Shown here piece by piece: positions 36,213-45,308 of a stretch of 64,000 nt of DNA. The notes beneath the pieces are model-generated. The model was given only the letters and a program-made list of their open reading frames with translations, did not search any database and had not been told where the DNA came from. Source of the stretch: Mycolicibacterium boenickei (GTDB taxonomy: Bacteria; Actinomycetota; Actinomycetes; Mycobacteriales; Mycobacteriaceae); contig NZ_AP022579.1 in assembly GCF_010731295.1 (NCBI RefSeq), positions 1,488,001 through 1,552,000 of the forward strand, in the 5' to 3' direction. Positions within the stretch are counted from its first letter, which is position 1, and every line of letters begins with the position of its first letter. A program made the translations under genes and the position numbers.

Positions 36213-39200
36213 CTACCCGCGGGCCGTCTCCCGCGCCGGCCACCACATGCGGTCTCCCAGCAGGCTCATCGCGGCGGGAACGAGGTACGTCCGCACCACG
36301 GTGATGTCGAGCAGCAGGCCGATGCCGATCGTGGATCCGATCTGCACCAGGTTGAGCACCGTCCCACTGGTGAGTGCGAACATCGTGATCGCGAAAACGA
36401 CTCCCGCCGTGGTGATCACGCTTCCGGTGCTACCGAATCCGCGGATGATGCCGCTGATCACGCCACTGTGGGATTCCTCGCGAATGCGGGCCGCGAACAG
36501 CATGCTGTAGTCGGCACCGACGGCGACCAGGGCCATGAACGAGACCGGGAACACCGACCAGTCCAGGTTGATCCCGATGATGTGCTGCCAGATCAGCGTC
36601 GACATCCCCGCCGCCGCGCCGAAGGACAGCACCACCGCGGCGATCATCAGGACCGGGGCCACCAGGCTGCGCAGCATGACGATCAGCACCAGCAACACGG
36701 CAGCGACCGCGACCACGCCGAAAAGCGCGAAGTCCCGCCAGGTCTGGTCGATGTGGCGTTGTGAGAGTGAGGCCAGGCCGGTCGATTCGATCTGAGCGTG
36801 CTCCAGCACGGTTCCCGTCGCGGCGTTGTTCGCCGCGGCGATCACATCCGGTACCGCGCCCATCGCCTCGGCGCCGTAGGGATTCACCGCCCACACCACC
36901 ATCATCCGGGCGCTGTGCCCGTCGGGCGAGATGAGCAGGCGCTCACCTGCGGTGAACCTGCGGTCGCCACGGCCCTCCTCGGGGAGGTAGAAGCCGCGCC
37001 CCGCACCGGTGGTGGTATCGGCCGACAACCGGTGCAGGTAGCCGGATGCCCGATCGAGCCCGGCACTGAGTTCGGTGGTCAGTGCCAGCATGGTGTCGGT
37101 GCCGGACTTGACCTGGCCCAGCCCGGTGGTGAGCCGGCTCAGACCCGTTGACAGTTCGCTGATTCCGGACATCAGCCGATTGAGGTCTCCGCGGGTCTGC
37201 TCGGGCGTGCGAGTGCCCAGTTGGTCGAGCATGGTCCGAAGGCCTTTGATGGCTGCGCGGAGATCAGGCAGGGTGTCCAGCGCCGTGCTCACCGGACGCT
37301 CGGGCACCAGGGGTGCGGCCAGCGTCAGACCGTTGATCGCGAGCAGCGCCTGCCCGCCGGTGGCGGCGTTGAGGTCGGCGAAGGCCTGACGCGCCCGCAT
37401 ACAGTCCGCGGTGCAGCTCGGGCCCGGGTCGGCTGCGGTGAGTGGATCGAACACCGCATGCACGGCCGCTGTGGGGGCGGCCAATTTATCTCGGGTGGTG
37501 TCGATTTCGTTGACCGCACCCTCCAGAGCGTCGGTAGCGCCGGACATGGTGCGCACCACGGCAGCCACATCCAGGGAACCGTCCGAGACGGTGTTGACGA
37601 CCCGGTTCGCGGATTCGAGGGTGCCGAGCAGGTTTCGGGTCAGGGCGACGAGATCGTGTGCGCCCTTGGTGAGTTCGGGCAGTCTGTCTGCCGCACCGGC
37701 GGAGCCGTCGTGCAGTTGTGTCACTCCCGCCGCGAGCTGTTTGAGCTGCGGGATGGCCTGCTCGACCCGGTCGTGCGCGTCGGCCAGACCATCGCCGACC
37801 TGTGCGGTCTGGGATCCGATCGCCGTCTCGGGCAACGGCTTTCCGTCGGGCCGGGTGATCGACCGGACGTAGGCCACCTGGGGAACGTTGCCGATCGACA
37901 TCGCGATGAGGTCCAGCGCGGCCAGGTCGTTGGTGTTGCGCATGTCGTGGTCGGCCCGGATGGTGATGAATTCAGGTGCGGCCTCGTTGACCCCCCAGTG
38001 CCGGTAGACCGCCTCGTATCCGCGCTTGCTGTCGGTGGAGCGCAACTGCATGGCGTTCTCGTCGATGTTGGGCTGGAACGTGAACAGTACTGCGCTGGTG
38101 GCGAGCAGGAACACCAGTGATGCGGCGACCAGGGCAGGTGCCCGGCGCACGATCGAGGCTCCGCGCTTGCGCCAGCGCCGCTCGTCGAGCGGCCTGGGCT
38201 CGGCGTACCCACGCCGGCCCCACAGCGCCATGATGGCCGGGGTGAGGGTCAGGCTGACCGCCATGGTGATGGCGATCGACAGTGCGATCGGTGGCCCGGC
38301 GGTGCGGAACATTCCGATCTTGGTGAACAGCATGGCCATTCCGGCACCGGCGATGGTCAGCGCCGACGCGATGACGATGCCCGCGGTGTGCGCGCCCGAG
38401 CGGGCCACCGAGTCGTCGACGGACAGCCCCTTCCGTCTGCCCTCGTGATAGTTCGCCAGCAGGAAGATGCCGTAGTCGGTGCCTGCGCCGAGCACCATGG
38501 CCGTGACCAGCGCGATGGTGAAGTTGGATACCGACAGCAGCTCGCCGGCGCCGAGCCACGAGATCACCGGGCGGGCCACACCCAGTGAAATGCCCACGGT
38601 GAGTAGCGGGATCAGCGCCGTCAGCAGTGAGCGGTACACCGCCAGCAGCAACAGTGTGATCAGCACGACCGAGACCACGGTGATGATGGCCAGGGACGTG
38701 TCGATGGCCGAGAACAGGTCGGACAGAGTGGGGGCGGCGCCCGTGAAATGCACGTCGACGCCCGGTGGGCGCGGTAGCGCATCGACTGCGGCGCGGACGT
38801 TTTCGGTGGATCGGTGTGCGCGGGTGGAGCCGACGTCACCGGTGGTCGCGACGATCAGGTGGATGGCTTTCCCGTCCGGGCTGAGTCCGAGTTTCTCCAG
38901 TCCCGGCGTGCCGTAGGTATCGAGCACGTAGGCGACGTCGTCCTTGTCGGCCACCAGGCGCGATACCAGGTCGCGGTAGTAGGCGGCGTCGGCGGCGCCG
39001 AGTTCCCGGTCGCTCGACACCACAATGCTGCCGACCGCCGTCGTGTCGGGGACCCCGAAGTCGCGGGACATCTGCCGCAGGGTTTCTGTGGTCTGGCTTT
39101 CCGGGGTGAACGGCGCGGAGTGTTCGGCGACCGTGTGTTCCAGCTGTGGAATCGCCAGGTTGAGCGTGCCGGCCAGAACCAACCACGCGCCGAGCACCCA

Positions 39201-39257
39201 CCAGGCGTGCTTCGCGCAGGCCCGCGTGAGTTTGCCGAAGATCGCGAGATCATGCAT
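36213..39257 (-). CDS. MmpL-type RND transporter
   Basis: A 1014-residue MmpL family exporter starting MHDLAIFGKLTRACAKHAWW. Membrane helices follow the 1+5/1+5 pattern; the Asp-Tyr relay appears as GAGTDYGIFLLANYHE and VGADYSMLFAARIREE. The second outside domain has a very long helical insert (residues about 500-780) rich in heptads, as in MmpL4/MmpL5-type proteins. The start at 39257 is chosen because the longer frame crosses the operators. Divergent TetR gene and two operator palindromes suggest an inducible efflux or lipid export unit. No MmpS partner gene is adjacent. Confidence 0.92.
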   Translation of the reverse strand: MHDLAIFGKLTRACAKHAWWVLGAWLVLAGTLNLAIPQLEHTVAEHSAPFTPESQTTETLRQMSRDFGVPDTTAVGSIVVSSDRELGAADAAYYRDLVSRLVADKDDVAYVLDTYGTPGLEKLGLSPDGKAIHLIVATTGDVGSTRAHRSTENVRAAVDALPRPPGVDVHFTGAAPTLSDLFSAIDTSLAIITVVSVVLITLLLLAVYRSLLTALIPLLTVGISLGVARPVISWLGAGELLSVSNFTIALVTAMVLGAGTDYGIFLLANYHEGRRKGLSVDDSVARSGAHTAGIVIASALTIAGAGMAMLFTKIGMFRTAGPPIALSIAITMAVSLTLTPAIMALWGRRGYAEPRPLDERRWRKRGASIVRRAPALVAASLVFLLATSAVLFTFQPNIDENAMQLRSTDSKRGYEAVYRHWGVNEAAPEFITIRADHDMRNTNDLAALDLIAMSIGNVPQVAYVRSITRPDGKPLPETAIGSQTAQVGDGLADAHDRVEQAIPQLKQLAAGVTQLHDGSAGAADRLPELTKGAHDLVALTRNLLGTLESANRVVNTVSDGSLDVAAVVRTMSGATDALEGAVNEIDTTRDKLAAPTAAVHAVFDPLTAADPGPSCTADCMRARQAFADLNAATGGQALLAINGLTLAAPLVPERPVSTALDTLPDLRAAIKGLRTMLDQLGTRTPEQTRGDLNRLMSGISELSTGLSRLTTGLGQVKSGTDTMLALTTELSAGLDRASGYLHRLSADTTTGAGRGFYLPEEGRGDRRFTAGERLLISPDGHSARMMVVWAVNPYGAEAMGAVPDVIAAANNAATGTVLEHAQIESTGLASLSQRHIDQTWRDFALFGVVAVAAVLLVLIVMLRSLVAPVLMIAAVVLSFGAAAGMSTLIWQHIIGINLDWSVFPVSFMALVAVGADYSMLFAARIREESHSGVISGIIRGFGSTGSVITTAGVVFAITMFALTSGTVLNLVQIGSTIGIGLLLDITVVRTYLVPAAMSLLGDRMWWPARETARG

Positions 39258-39267
39258 TCCCGGATCG

Positions 39268-39316
39268 TAGACCAATCGGTCTATGAGTGGTGCACTAGGA
39301 TGGACCGAACGGTCTA
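39268..39316. promoter_or_regulatory. Double TetR operator between mmpL and tetR genes
   Basis: TAGACCAATCGGTCTA (39268-39283) and TGGACCGAACGGTCTA (39301-39316) share the half-sites TAGACC-N4-GGTCTA, 33 bp centre to centre (about three helical turns). They fill the space between the divergent starts at 39257 and 39343. This is the expected place for autoregulation and control of the transporter. Confidence 0.85.
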
Positions 39317-39342
39317 TTTGGACGATGGAGAGAGGGACGGCA

Positions 39343-39903
39343 GTGGCGGGCCCGCGGGAGCGTCTCATCCTGAGCGCCATCGAGTTGATGCGTGAATACG
39401 GCGTCCATGCGACGGGGCTCAGCGATCTGCTGGACCGCAGCAATACCGCTCGCGGGTCGATCTACCAGCACTTTCCTGCCGGAAAGATTGAACTGATGGA
39501 ACAGGCCACACTGGAGGCCGGCCGGATCATCACCGCCAGGATCGAAGAGTTGACGCAGGCGCTGCCCGCCGAGGACGTCATCCGCGCCTTCATCGACGGC
39601 TGGAAACAGAACCTGATCGACAGCGATTTCAGTAGTGGGTGTCCCATCGTCGCCGCTGCCCAGGCTGGTCCCGACGCCCTCGCGGTGCGTGAAGCCTCGG
39701 CGGCGGTGTTTGCTGATTGGGCCAGGGTGATCGCCGCTTCGATCGAATCCAAGGGCGTTGACGCCTCGACCGCGGGCTCGCTCGGCAGCTTCATCGTCAG
39801 TTCCCTCGAGGGCGCCATCATTCAGTGCCGTAGCGCCCGGTCGCTGCAACCGCTCGATGACGCCGGGGCCGGCCTCACGTTGCTGCTGAGCCGAGTTCTC
39901 TAG
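39343..39903 (+). CDS. TetR-family repressor (LmrA/YxaF-like)
   Basis: About 186 residues from the GTG at 39343, which has a GGAGAGAGGGA site upstream; an ATG six codons earlier (39325) lacks one. The N-terminal TetR helix-turn-helix reads ERLILSAIELMREYGVHATG then SNTARGSIYQHFPAGKIEL. The C-terminal ligand domain carries SSGCPIVAAAQAGPD, a signature of the YxaF/LmrA group, which sense hydrophobic compounds. It is divergent from the mmpL gene and flanked by matching operators, so it almost certainly represses it. Confidence 0.88.
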   Translation: MAGPRERLILSAIELMREYGVHATGLSDLLDRSNTARGSIYQHFPAGKIELMEQATLEAGRIITARIEELTQALPAEDVIRAFIDGWKQNLIDSDFSSGCPIVAAAQAGPDALAVREASAAVFADWARVIAASIESKGVDASTAGSLGSFIVSSLEGAIIQCRSARSLQPLDDAGAGLTLLLSRVL

Positions 39904-39952
39904 CGCGAACAGACAGGTTAGGACCCCTGGCGCTGAGGCGCTATCTCCTCGG

Positions 39953-42613
39953 CTAACCGCGGTGTCCGGATTCCGCCACCAGAGCGTCCCGCGCGCAGTC
40001 GATCTGGTCGAAGGCATAGTTCGCGATCTCGGTTGTCGTCATGTTCGCACCCACCCGGGCGAGTTCGTCATAGCCGGCGTCACCGAGAACATTGCGTAGG
40101 TGTGCGATCGATTCGTCGATCTCGGGGAAACTGGCCCGCGACAGTGCACTCGCGCCGAACCCGCTGATGGTTGCTGCCGCCGTGTGGAATTCAACCCGGT
40201 CGAGCAGTACGGACAGCAGTCCGAGCGCGTTGCGTATCAGCTCGATGCTGCCGGAGTCGTAGTAGTGCCGGGTCGTTTGGTGGATGTAGGCGAAGGCCTC
40301 GGTGAGTTCGCCACGGTCGGCGGCGAGTCCGGTCAGAAGTCCGGCGATGATGGAGGCCTGCTGCTGGTCACCGCTTTCTTGAGCGATGGTCCAGGCCCGG
40401 CGAAGTGATCCGTACGCAGCAGCCGGATCGGACTGCCGGTGGGCCCAACCGTATGCGAGGTATGCGGCACCCGCCATTGACGGGTTGTCGGAATCGGCAG
40501 CACCTACCAGGCTTTCGGACGCTTCCATCGCCGCCTCTGCCGCCCCGGAGACGGCCAGAGAGATCGTCAGCACAGCTTGGCTTGCCGTGTGGCGGCCCGG
40601 ATTGCGGGCGATCATGGTCCGGCACCACTCGACGGCCCGTTCCGGATGTCCGATCGTGGTGTAGCCGGCAGCAACGACGCAGGCGAATTCGTCACTGACA
40701 TCGGCGAATTGCCCGCTGTCCATGGCCACCCGCGTAGCGTCGGCATACCGTTCGAAGTCCTGGACCCGTCCTAGGGCCGCGCAGTTGGCTGCGCCGACGT
40801 AGAGCTGTGCCAGTCGCGGATGCTGCGTCGCCGCTGCTGCCGGGATGAGTTCCTCGATCCATGCGATCGGTTCCCACTGCTCCAGGAAATAGCCCAGGAA
40901 CGCGGCGGTGACCGCGAGCGTGGCCGCGGTGTCGAGGTCGTCTTCGTCGGTCGCCCATCGAAATGCTGTGCGGAGGTTGGCCAGTTCGCGATTGAACCAG
41001 TGGTAGACCTCGCGTTGATGCGGACTGTCCCACAGCGCAAGAAGTTCGGGTTCCAGCCCGGCGAAGTATTGTGCGTGCGCCGTACGTGCGGCTGCGGGGT
41101 CGCCGGTGCTGACCAGTTGTTCCTCGGCGAACTGGCGGATGGTCTCCAGCATCGAGAAGCGGGTCTGCGCAGCCGTCCGATCGGCCACCAAGAGTGATTT
41201 GCGGACCAGAGCATCGATCAGCTCGATGGTGTCCAACTCGTCGCCGCTGCCACGCACCGCAGTTGCGGCCGCTACGTCGAATCCTCCGGTGAACACCGAA
41301 CACCTTGCCAACAAGGATTTTTCATCCTCGCTGAGGAGGTCATACGACCACTGCACTGCGTGACGCAGCGTTTGATGGCGCTCCAGGCCTCGGCGAGACC
41401 CGATGAGCAGCCGAAAGCGATCATCGAGCCGGTTGCGTACCTCGGTGGTGGTCATCGACACGAGTCGCGATGCCGCGAGTTCGATCGCCAGCGGAATCCC
41501 GTCCAGGCGCCGACATATCTCCACAACTGCGGCGGACTCTGCGGACGTCGTGAACGAGGCATGCGGCGATACGGCGTGTGCCCGGTCGACGAACAATGCC
41601 ATGGCCGCGGAATGCGGGTCCGTGCCGACATCCAACGACGGAACCGGCCAGAGTTGTTCGTTGTTCAGTCGAAGGCCTTCTCGGCTTGTGGCCAGGATGG
41701 CGACGGTGGACGAGCGGCTGAAGATGGCCTCGATCAGGTCGGCTGCCGCATCGAGCACGTGTTCGCAGTTGTCGAGTACGAGCAGCCGGGCCCGGCCCGC
41801 CAACGCCGTGGCCATGCTGTCGACGACACTGAGACCGGGTTGCTGGGTGATGCCGAGTACCGCCGCGGCGGCCTCGGGGACCGCCGACGGGTCGCCGACG
41901 GCGGCGAGCTCGATCACGAACACGCCGTCCGGATAGGCGTCCGTGCAGCGGGACGCAACTTCCAATGCCAGTCGGGTCTTGCCCACACCGCCGACTCCGG
42001 TCAGGGTCACCAGGCGATGGGATCGCAGCGCGGTACACAGTTCGGTCAGTTCGGTCTGACGCCCGATGAAGCTGGTGGACGGCACCTGAAGGTTGCCCGG
42101 CGTCGGGTCGGTGGTCGTCAATGGCGGAAACTCGGTCTGTAGGCCCGGAGCTCGGATCTGGTAGACGTCGACGGGTTTGGCGATGTCACGTAAGCGTTTG
42201 GAGCCCAACGTGATCAGATCGGAACCGATCAACAGGCCCGCCGTCGCCCCGTCGAGCAGGATCTGCCCGCCGTGGCCGGCGGCCATTATGCGGGACGCGC
42301 GGTTGAGCGCGACGCCGAAGTAGTCGTCGTCACGCAACTCGGCTTCACCGGTGGCGATGCCCATCCGAACCGGCAGCTGCAGCTGCCGTTGCGCGGCTAC
42401 GGCTGCGTCCACGGCGGCTCGGGGCGAAGTGAATACCGCACACACCCCGTCGCCGGTGTGTTTGAAGACCTGCCCGCCGCGGGCTGTGATGGCTTCGCGC
42501 AACGCCGTGTCATGCAGGGCGAGGGCTGCCCGCATCGCCTCCGGGTCGGCCTCCCACCGTCGAGTGGATCCCTCGATGTCGGTGAACAGGAATGTGAGGA
42601 CTTGCGACGCCAT
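39953..42613 (-). CDS. Class III adenylyl cyclase domain fused to AAA ATPase and helical repeats
   Basis: An 886-residue cytoplasmic protein starting MASQVLTFLFTDIEGSTRRW at 42613. Residues 1-165 are a class III nucleotide cyclase: metal Asp D12 and D56 (KHTGDGVCAVF), transition-state pair N104 and R108. Residues about 185-480 are a STAND-type ATPase (TLTGVGGVGKTRLALEVA; VLDNCEHVLDAAADLIEAI), and the rest is TPR-like. Mycobacterial relatives of this layout often end in a LuxR DNA-binding domain; this one does not (it ends in DQIDCARDALVAESGHRG). The longer frame to 42778 is rejected because family similarity begins at 42613. Confidence 0.9.
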   Translation of the reverse strand: MASQVLTFLFTDIEGSTRRWEADPEAMRAALALHDTALREAITARGGQVFKHTGDGVCAVFTSPRAAVDAAVAAQRQLQLPVRMGIATGEAELRDDDYFGVALNRASRIMAAGHGGQILLDGATAGLLIGSDLITLGSKRLRDIAKPVDVYQIRAPGLQTEFPPLTTTDPTPGNLQVPSTSFIGRQTELTELCTALRSHRLVTLTGVGGVGKTRLALEVASRCTDAYPDGVFVIELAAVGDPSAVPEAAAAVLGITQQPGLSVVDSMATALAGRARLLVLDNCEHVLDAAADLIEAIFSRSSTVAILATSREGLRLNNEQLWPVPSLDVGTDPHSAAMALFVDRAHAVSPHASFTTSAESAAVVEICRRLDGIPLAIELAASRLVSMTTTEVRNRLDDRFRLLIGSRRGLERHQTLRHAVQWSYDLLSEDEKSLLARCSVFTGGFDVAAATAVRGSGDELDTIELIDALVRKSLLVADRTAAQTRFSMLETIRQFAEEQLVSTGDPAAARTAHAQYFAGLEPELLALWDSPHQREVYHWFNRELANLRTAFRWATDEDDLDTAATLAVTAAFLGYFLEQWEPIAWIEELIPAAAATQHPRLAQLYVGAANCAALGRVQDFERYADATRVAMDSGQFADVSDEFACVVAAGYTTIGHPERAVEWCRTMIARNPGRHTASQAVLTISLAVSGAAEAAMEASESLVGAADSDNPSMAGAAYLAYGWAHRQSDPAAAYGSLRRAWTIAQESGDQQQASIIAGLLTGLAADRGELTEAFAYIHQTTRHYYDSGSIELIRNALGLLSVLLDRVEFHTAAATISGFGASALSRASFPEIDESIAHLRNVLGDAGYDELARVGANMTTTEIANYAFDQIDCARDALVAESGHRG

Positions 42614-42836
42614 GTCTGGGCCGTCCTCAGCTCCGTTCGGTGAATCGCATCGGCGCTCCCCACGCTCGATCCGCTGGGTTCTGACATCGTAGGTCCGACG
42701 CAAGCGACCGGGGTCGTGATTAGCGGTGCGGACGCCGTTGGTGCTTCTGCAGTCAAGTACCTGCTCACGGCCTGTCAACGCCCTGTAACCTCACGCCACT
42801 TGACACCTGTCAAGTGGCGCCGGTTACAGTGCCCTC
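42614..42836. other. Divergent control region upstream of fadD4
   Basis: This 223-bp gap separates the divergent cyclase-ATPase gene and fadD4. It holds the large palindrome described separately and no ORF I support. Confidence 0.7.
42783..42829 (+). promoter_or_regulatory. 47-bp palindrome over the fadD4 promoter
   Basis: A core CGCCACTTGACA-CC-TGTCAAGTGGCG (42794-42819) is a perfect 12-bp inverted repeat, and outer arms CTGTAACC (42783-42790) and GGTTACAG (42822-42829) extend it to 20 paired bases per side. TTGACA (42800-42805) can serve as -35 and TACAGT (42825-42830) as -10 with a 19-bp spacer, six bases before the ATG, so the message would be nearly leaderless. This is a likely repressor site for the operon. 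Confidence 0.8.
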
Positions 42837-44357
42837 ATGCAGATCCGTGAGCATGCCGAGGCCAACCCCGAGAAGCCGGCGATCATCCTCCATCCGTCGG
42901 GCACCGTCGTCACGTTCGGTGAGCTCGAAGCTCGCGCGAACCGCCTGGCCCACTACTTCCGCGGGCAGGGCCTGCAGGAGGGCGACGTGGTCGCGATCCT
43001 CATGGAGAACAACGAGCACATCCACGCGGTCATGTGGGCGGCGCGGCGCAGCGGCCTGTACTACGTGCCGATCAACACGCATCTGACCGCGGCCGAGGCG
43101 GCCTACATCATCGACAACAGCGGCGCCAAGGCCATCGTCGGCTCCGCGGTGCTCAAGGACATCCTGAGCGGCCTCGACAAGGAACTGCCCAACGGCCTGC
43201 CGGACACCCTGCTGATCGCCGACGGTGAACTCGACGGCTGGCAGCGGTACCCCGAAGCCGTCGCGGACCTGCCTGCCACCCCGATCGACGACGAGATGGA
43301 CGGGGACCTGCTGCAGTACTCGTCGGGCACCACGGGTCGGCCCAAGGGCATCAAGCGGGAACTGCCGCATGTGCCGCCGTCGGAGACCCCCGGCATGATG
43401 TCGGCGTTGGTGGGTTTCTGGATGCAGCCGGACTCGGTGTATCTCAGCCCCGCGCCGCTCTATCACACCGCGCCCTCGGTGTGGTCCATGCAGACCCACG
43501 CCGCAGGCATCACCACGGTGGTGCTGGAGAAGTTCGACGCCGAGGGCACCCTCGACGCGATCCAGAAGTACGGTGTCACCCAGGGACAGTTCGTCCCGGT
43601 GATGTTCACCAGGATGCTGAAACTCCCTGAAAACGTGCGGAATTCGTACGACCTGTCCAGCCTGCGACGCGTCATGCACGCCGCCGCCCCGTGTCCCGTC
43701 GAGATCAAGAAGCAGATGATCGACTGGTGGGGGCCCATCGTCGACGAGTACTACGCCTCTTCGGAGGCCATCGGTGCGACGGTGATCTTCGCCGAGGACT
43801 GGCTGACGCACCCGGGTTCGGTCGGCAAGCCGATGAACGGTCTCGTGCACATCCTCGACGAGGACGGCAAGGAACTGCCGCCCGGCCAGGCCGGTGAGAT
43901 CTTCTTCGAGGGCGGCGCCGATTTCGAATACCTCAACGACGCGGAGAAGACCGCGTCCTCGCGTGAGTCGCACGGTTGGAAGACGGTGGGGGACATCGGG
44001 TATGTCGATGAGGACGGCTACCTGTACCTGACTGACCGGCGCCACCACATGATCATCTCGGGCGGGGTGAACATTTACCCGCAGGAAGCCGAGAACATGC
44101 TCGTCGTGCACCCGAAGGTGATGGACGCCGCGGTGTTCGGCATCCCGGACGACGAGATGGGCCAGAGCGTCAAGGGCGTGGTGCAGACCGTGGACCCGGC
44201 CGATGCCACCCCGGAATTCGCCGAGGAGCTGCTGGGCTGGCTGCGGGAGCGCCTGACGCACTACAAGTGCCCGCGGACCATCTCGTTCGAGGCCGAGCTG
44301 CCCCGCACCGATACCGGCAAGCTCTACAAGCAGGGGCTGATAAACAAGTACTCGTGA
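42837..44357 (+). CDS. fadD4: Acyl-CoA synthetase FadD4
   Basis: A 506-residue adenylate-forming ligase that activates a carboxylic acid as acyl-AMP and then acyl-CoA. The AMP loop YSSGTTGRPKGIKRE, the central DEYYASSEAIGATVIF and the hinge region YLYLTDRRHHMIISGG are present, as is the catalytic lysine in PRTDTGKLYKQGLI. M. tuberculosis has fadD4 (Rv0214) in the same neighbourhood. It heads an operon of seven genes with overlapping ends. The stop overlaps the next GTG (GTGA at 44354). Confidence 0.92.
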   Translation: MQIREHAEANPEKPAIILHPSGTVVTFGELEARANRLAHYFRGQGLQEGDVVAILMENNEHIHAVMWAARRSGLYYVPINTHLTAAEAAYIIDNSGAKAIVGSAVLKDILSGLDKELPNGLPDTLLIADGELDGWQRYPEAVADLPATPIDDEMDGDLLQYSSGTTGRPKGIKRELPHVPPSETPGMMSALVGFWMQPDSVYLSPAPLYHTAPSVWSMQTHAAGITTVVLEKFDAEGTLDAIQKYGVTQGQFVPVMFTRMLKLPENVRNSYDLSSLRRVMHAAAPCPVEIKKQMIDWWGPIVDEYYASSEAIGATVIFAEDWLTHPGSVGKPMNGLVHILDEDGKELPPGQAGEIFFEGGADFEYLNDAEKTASSRESHGWKTVGDIGYVDEDGYLYLTDRRHHMIISGGVNIYPQEAENMLVVHPKVMDAAVFGIPDDEMGQSVKGVVQTVDPADATPEFAEELLGWLRERLTHYKCPRTISFEAELPRTDTGKLYKQGLINKYS

Positions 44358-45259
44358 CCGTCCTGGAACTGCCTGCGGGGATCCGCGTCGGGGTCGACAC
44401 CCCGACCGACGACGCGACGTTCACGCTGACCGAACGTCCCGCGGAGGACCGGCGAATGGTCACGGTGGACTCGGTCGAGCAGGCGCTGGGCGAACTCACC
44501 GAGCGGTGTCAGACGTGGCCGCAGGCCGCGGCGGTCTGTGACGACGTGTTGCGTGCCCTCGACCCGGCCGGGCCGACCCGGGCCGGGCTCATCACCGAAT
44601 CGCTGGCGTATTCGACGCTGCAGTCAGGATCGGAGTTCCGGCGATGGCTGGCCGAACGGGGGCCGGCGACCGTGCCGCAGCTGCCCGAACCGGTGCAGGC
44701 GCACCGTGAGGGAAACACGCTGCACGTCCGGTTCAACCGGCCGCAGCGGCACAACGCGTTCTCCACCGATGCCAGGGGCGCCCTGCTCGAGGCCCTCGAG
44801 GTGGCCCGGTTGGATCCATCGGTCGACGAGGTGGTCCTGGGCGGTAACGGCCGATCATTCTGCAGCGGCGGAGATCTGGCCGAGTTCGGCTCGTTCGCCG
44901 ACCCGGCGAGCGCTCATCTGGCGCGTACCAGACACAGCCCGGCCCTGGTCCTCGATGAACTCGCCGAGAAGCTGGGACGACGCTGCCGCGCCGAGGTACA
45001 CGGTCAAGTGCTGGGCAGTGGCCTGGAGATGGCCTGCTATTGCGGGTGGGTCAGTTGCCATCCGGATGCCACGATCGGCCTGCCCGAACTGGCCCTGGGG
45101 TTGATTCCAGGGGCGGGCGGCACGGTGAGCATCACGCGGCGCATCGGCCGGTGGCGCACCGCGTATCTCGTGCTCTCCGGGCACACCATCGACGCCGCGA
45201 CGGCGCTCGCGTGGGGGTTGGTCGATGAGGTCCGGTCCGTAACGGTGACTCTGCGGTGA
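44354..45259 (+). CDS. Enoyl-CoA hydratase/isomerase family protein
   Basis: A 301-residue crotonase-superfamily protein. Residues about 1-115 are an extra N-terminal region of unknown fold. The crotonase part has the oxyanion-hole strands FNRPQRHNAFSTDARGALLEA and GNGRSFCSGGDLAEFGSF, then HGQVLGSGLEMACYCGWVSC. In the next block GLPELALGLIPGAGGT the catalytic Glu of GLPE is kept. It likely hydrates or isomerises the acyl-CoA made by the FadD4 step. The start at 44354 is fixed by the GTGA overlap with fadD4. Confidence 0.88.
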   Translation: MTVLELPAGIRVGVDTPTDDATFTLTERPAEDRRMVTVDSVEQALGELTERCQTWPQAAAVCDDVLRALDPAGPTRAGLITESLAYSTLQSGSEFRRWLAERGPATVPQLPEPVQAHREGNTLHVRFNRPQRHNAFSTDARGALLEALEVARLDPSVDEVVLGGNGRSFCSGGDLAEFGSFADPASAHLARTRHSPALVLDELAEKLGRRCRAEVHGQVLGSGLEMACYCGWVSCHPDATIGLPELALGLIPGAGGTVSITRRIGRWRTAYLVLSGHTIDAATALAWGLVDEVRSVTVTLR

Positions 45260-45308
45260 GGGCGGTCCCTTCTCGCACTTCCGCGCCCTAGCCGCAGGAT
45301 CACCGTCG

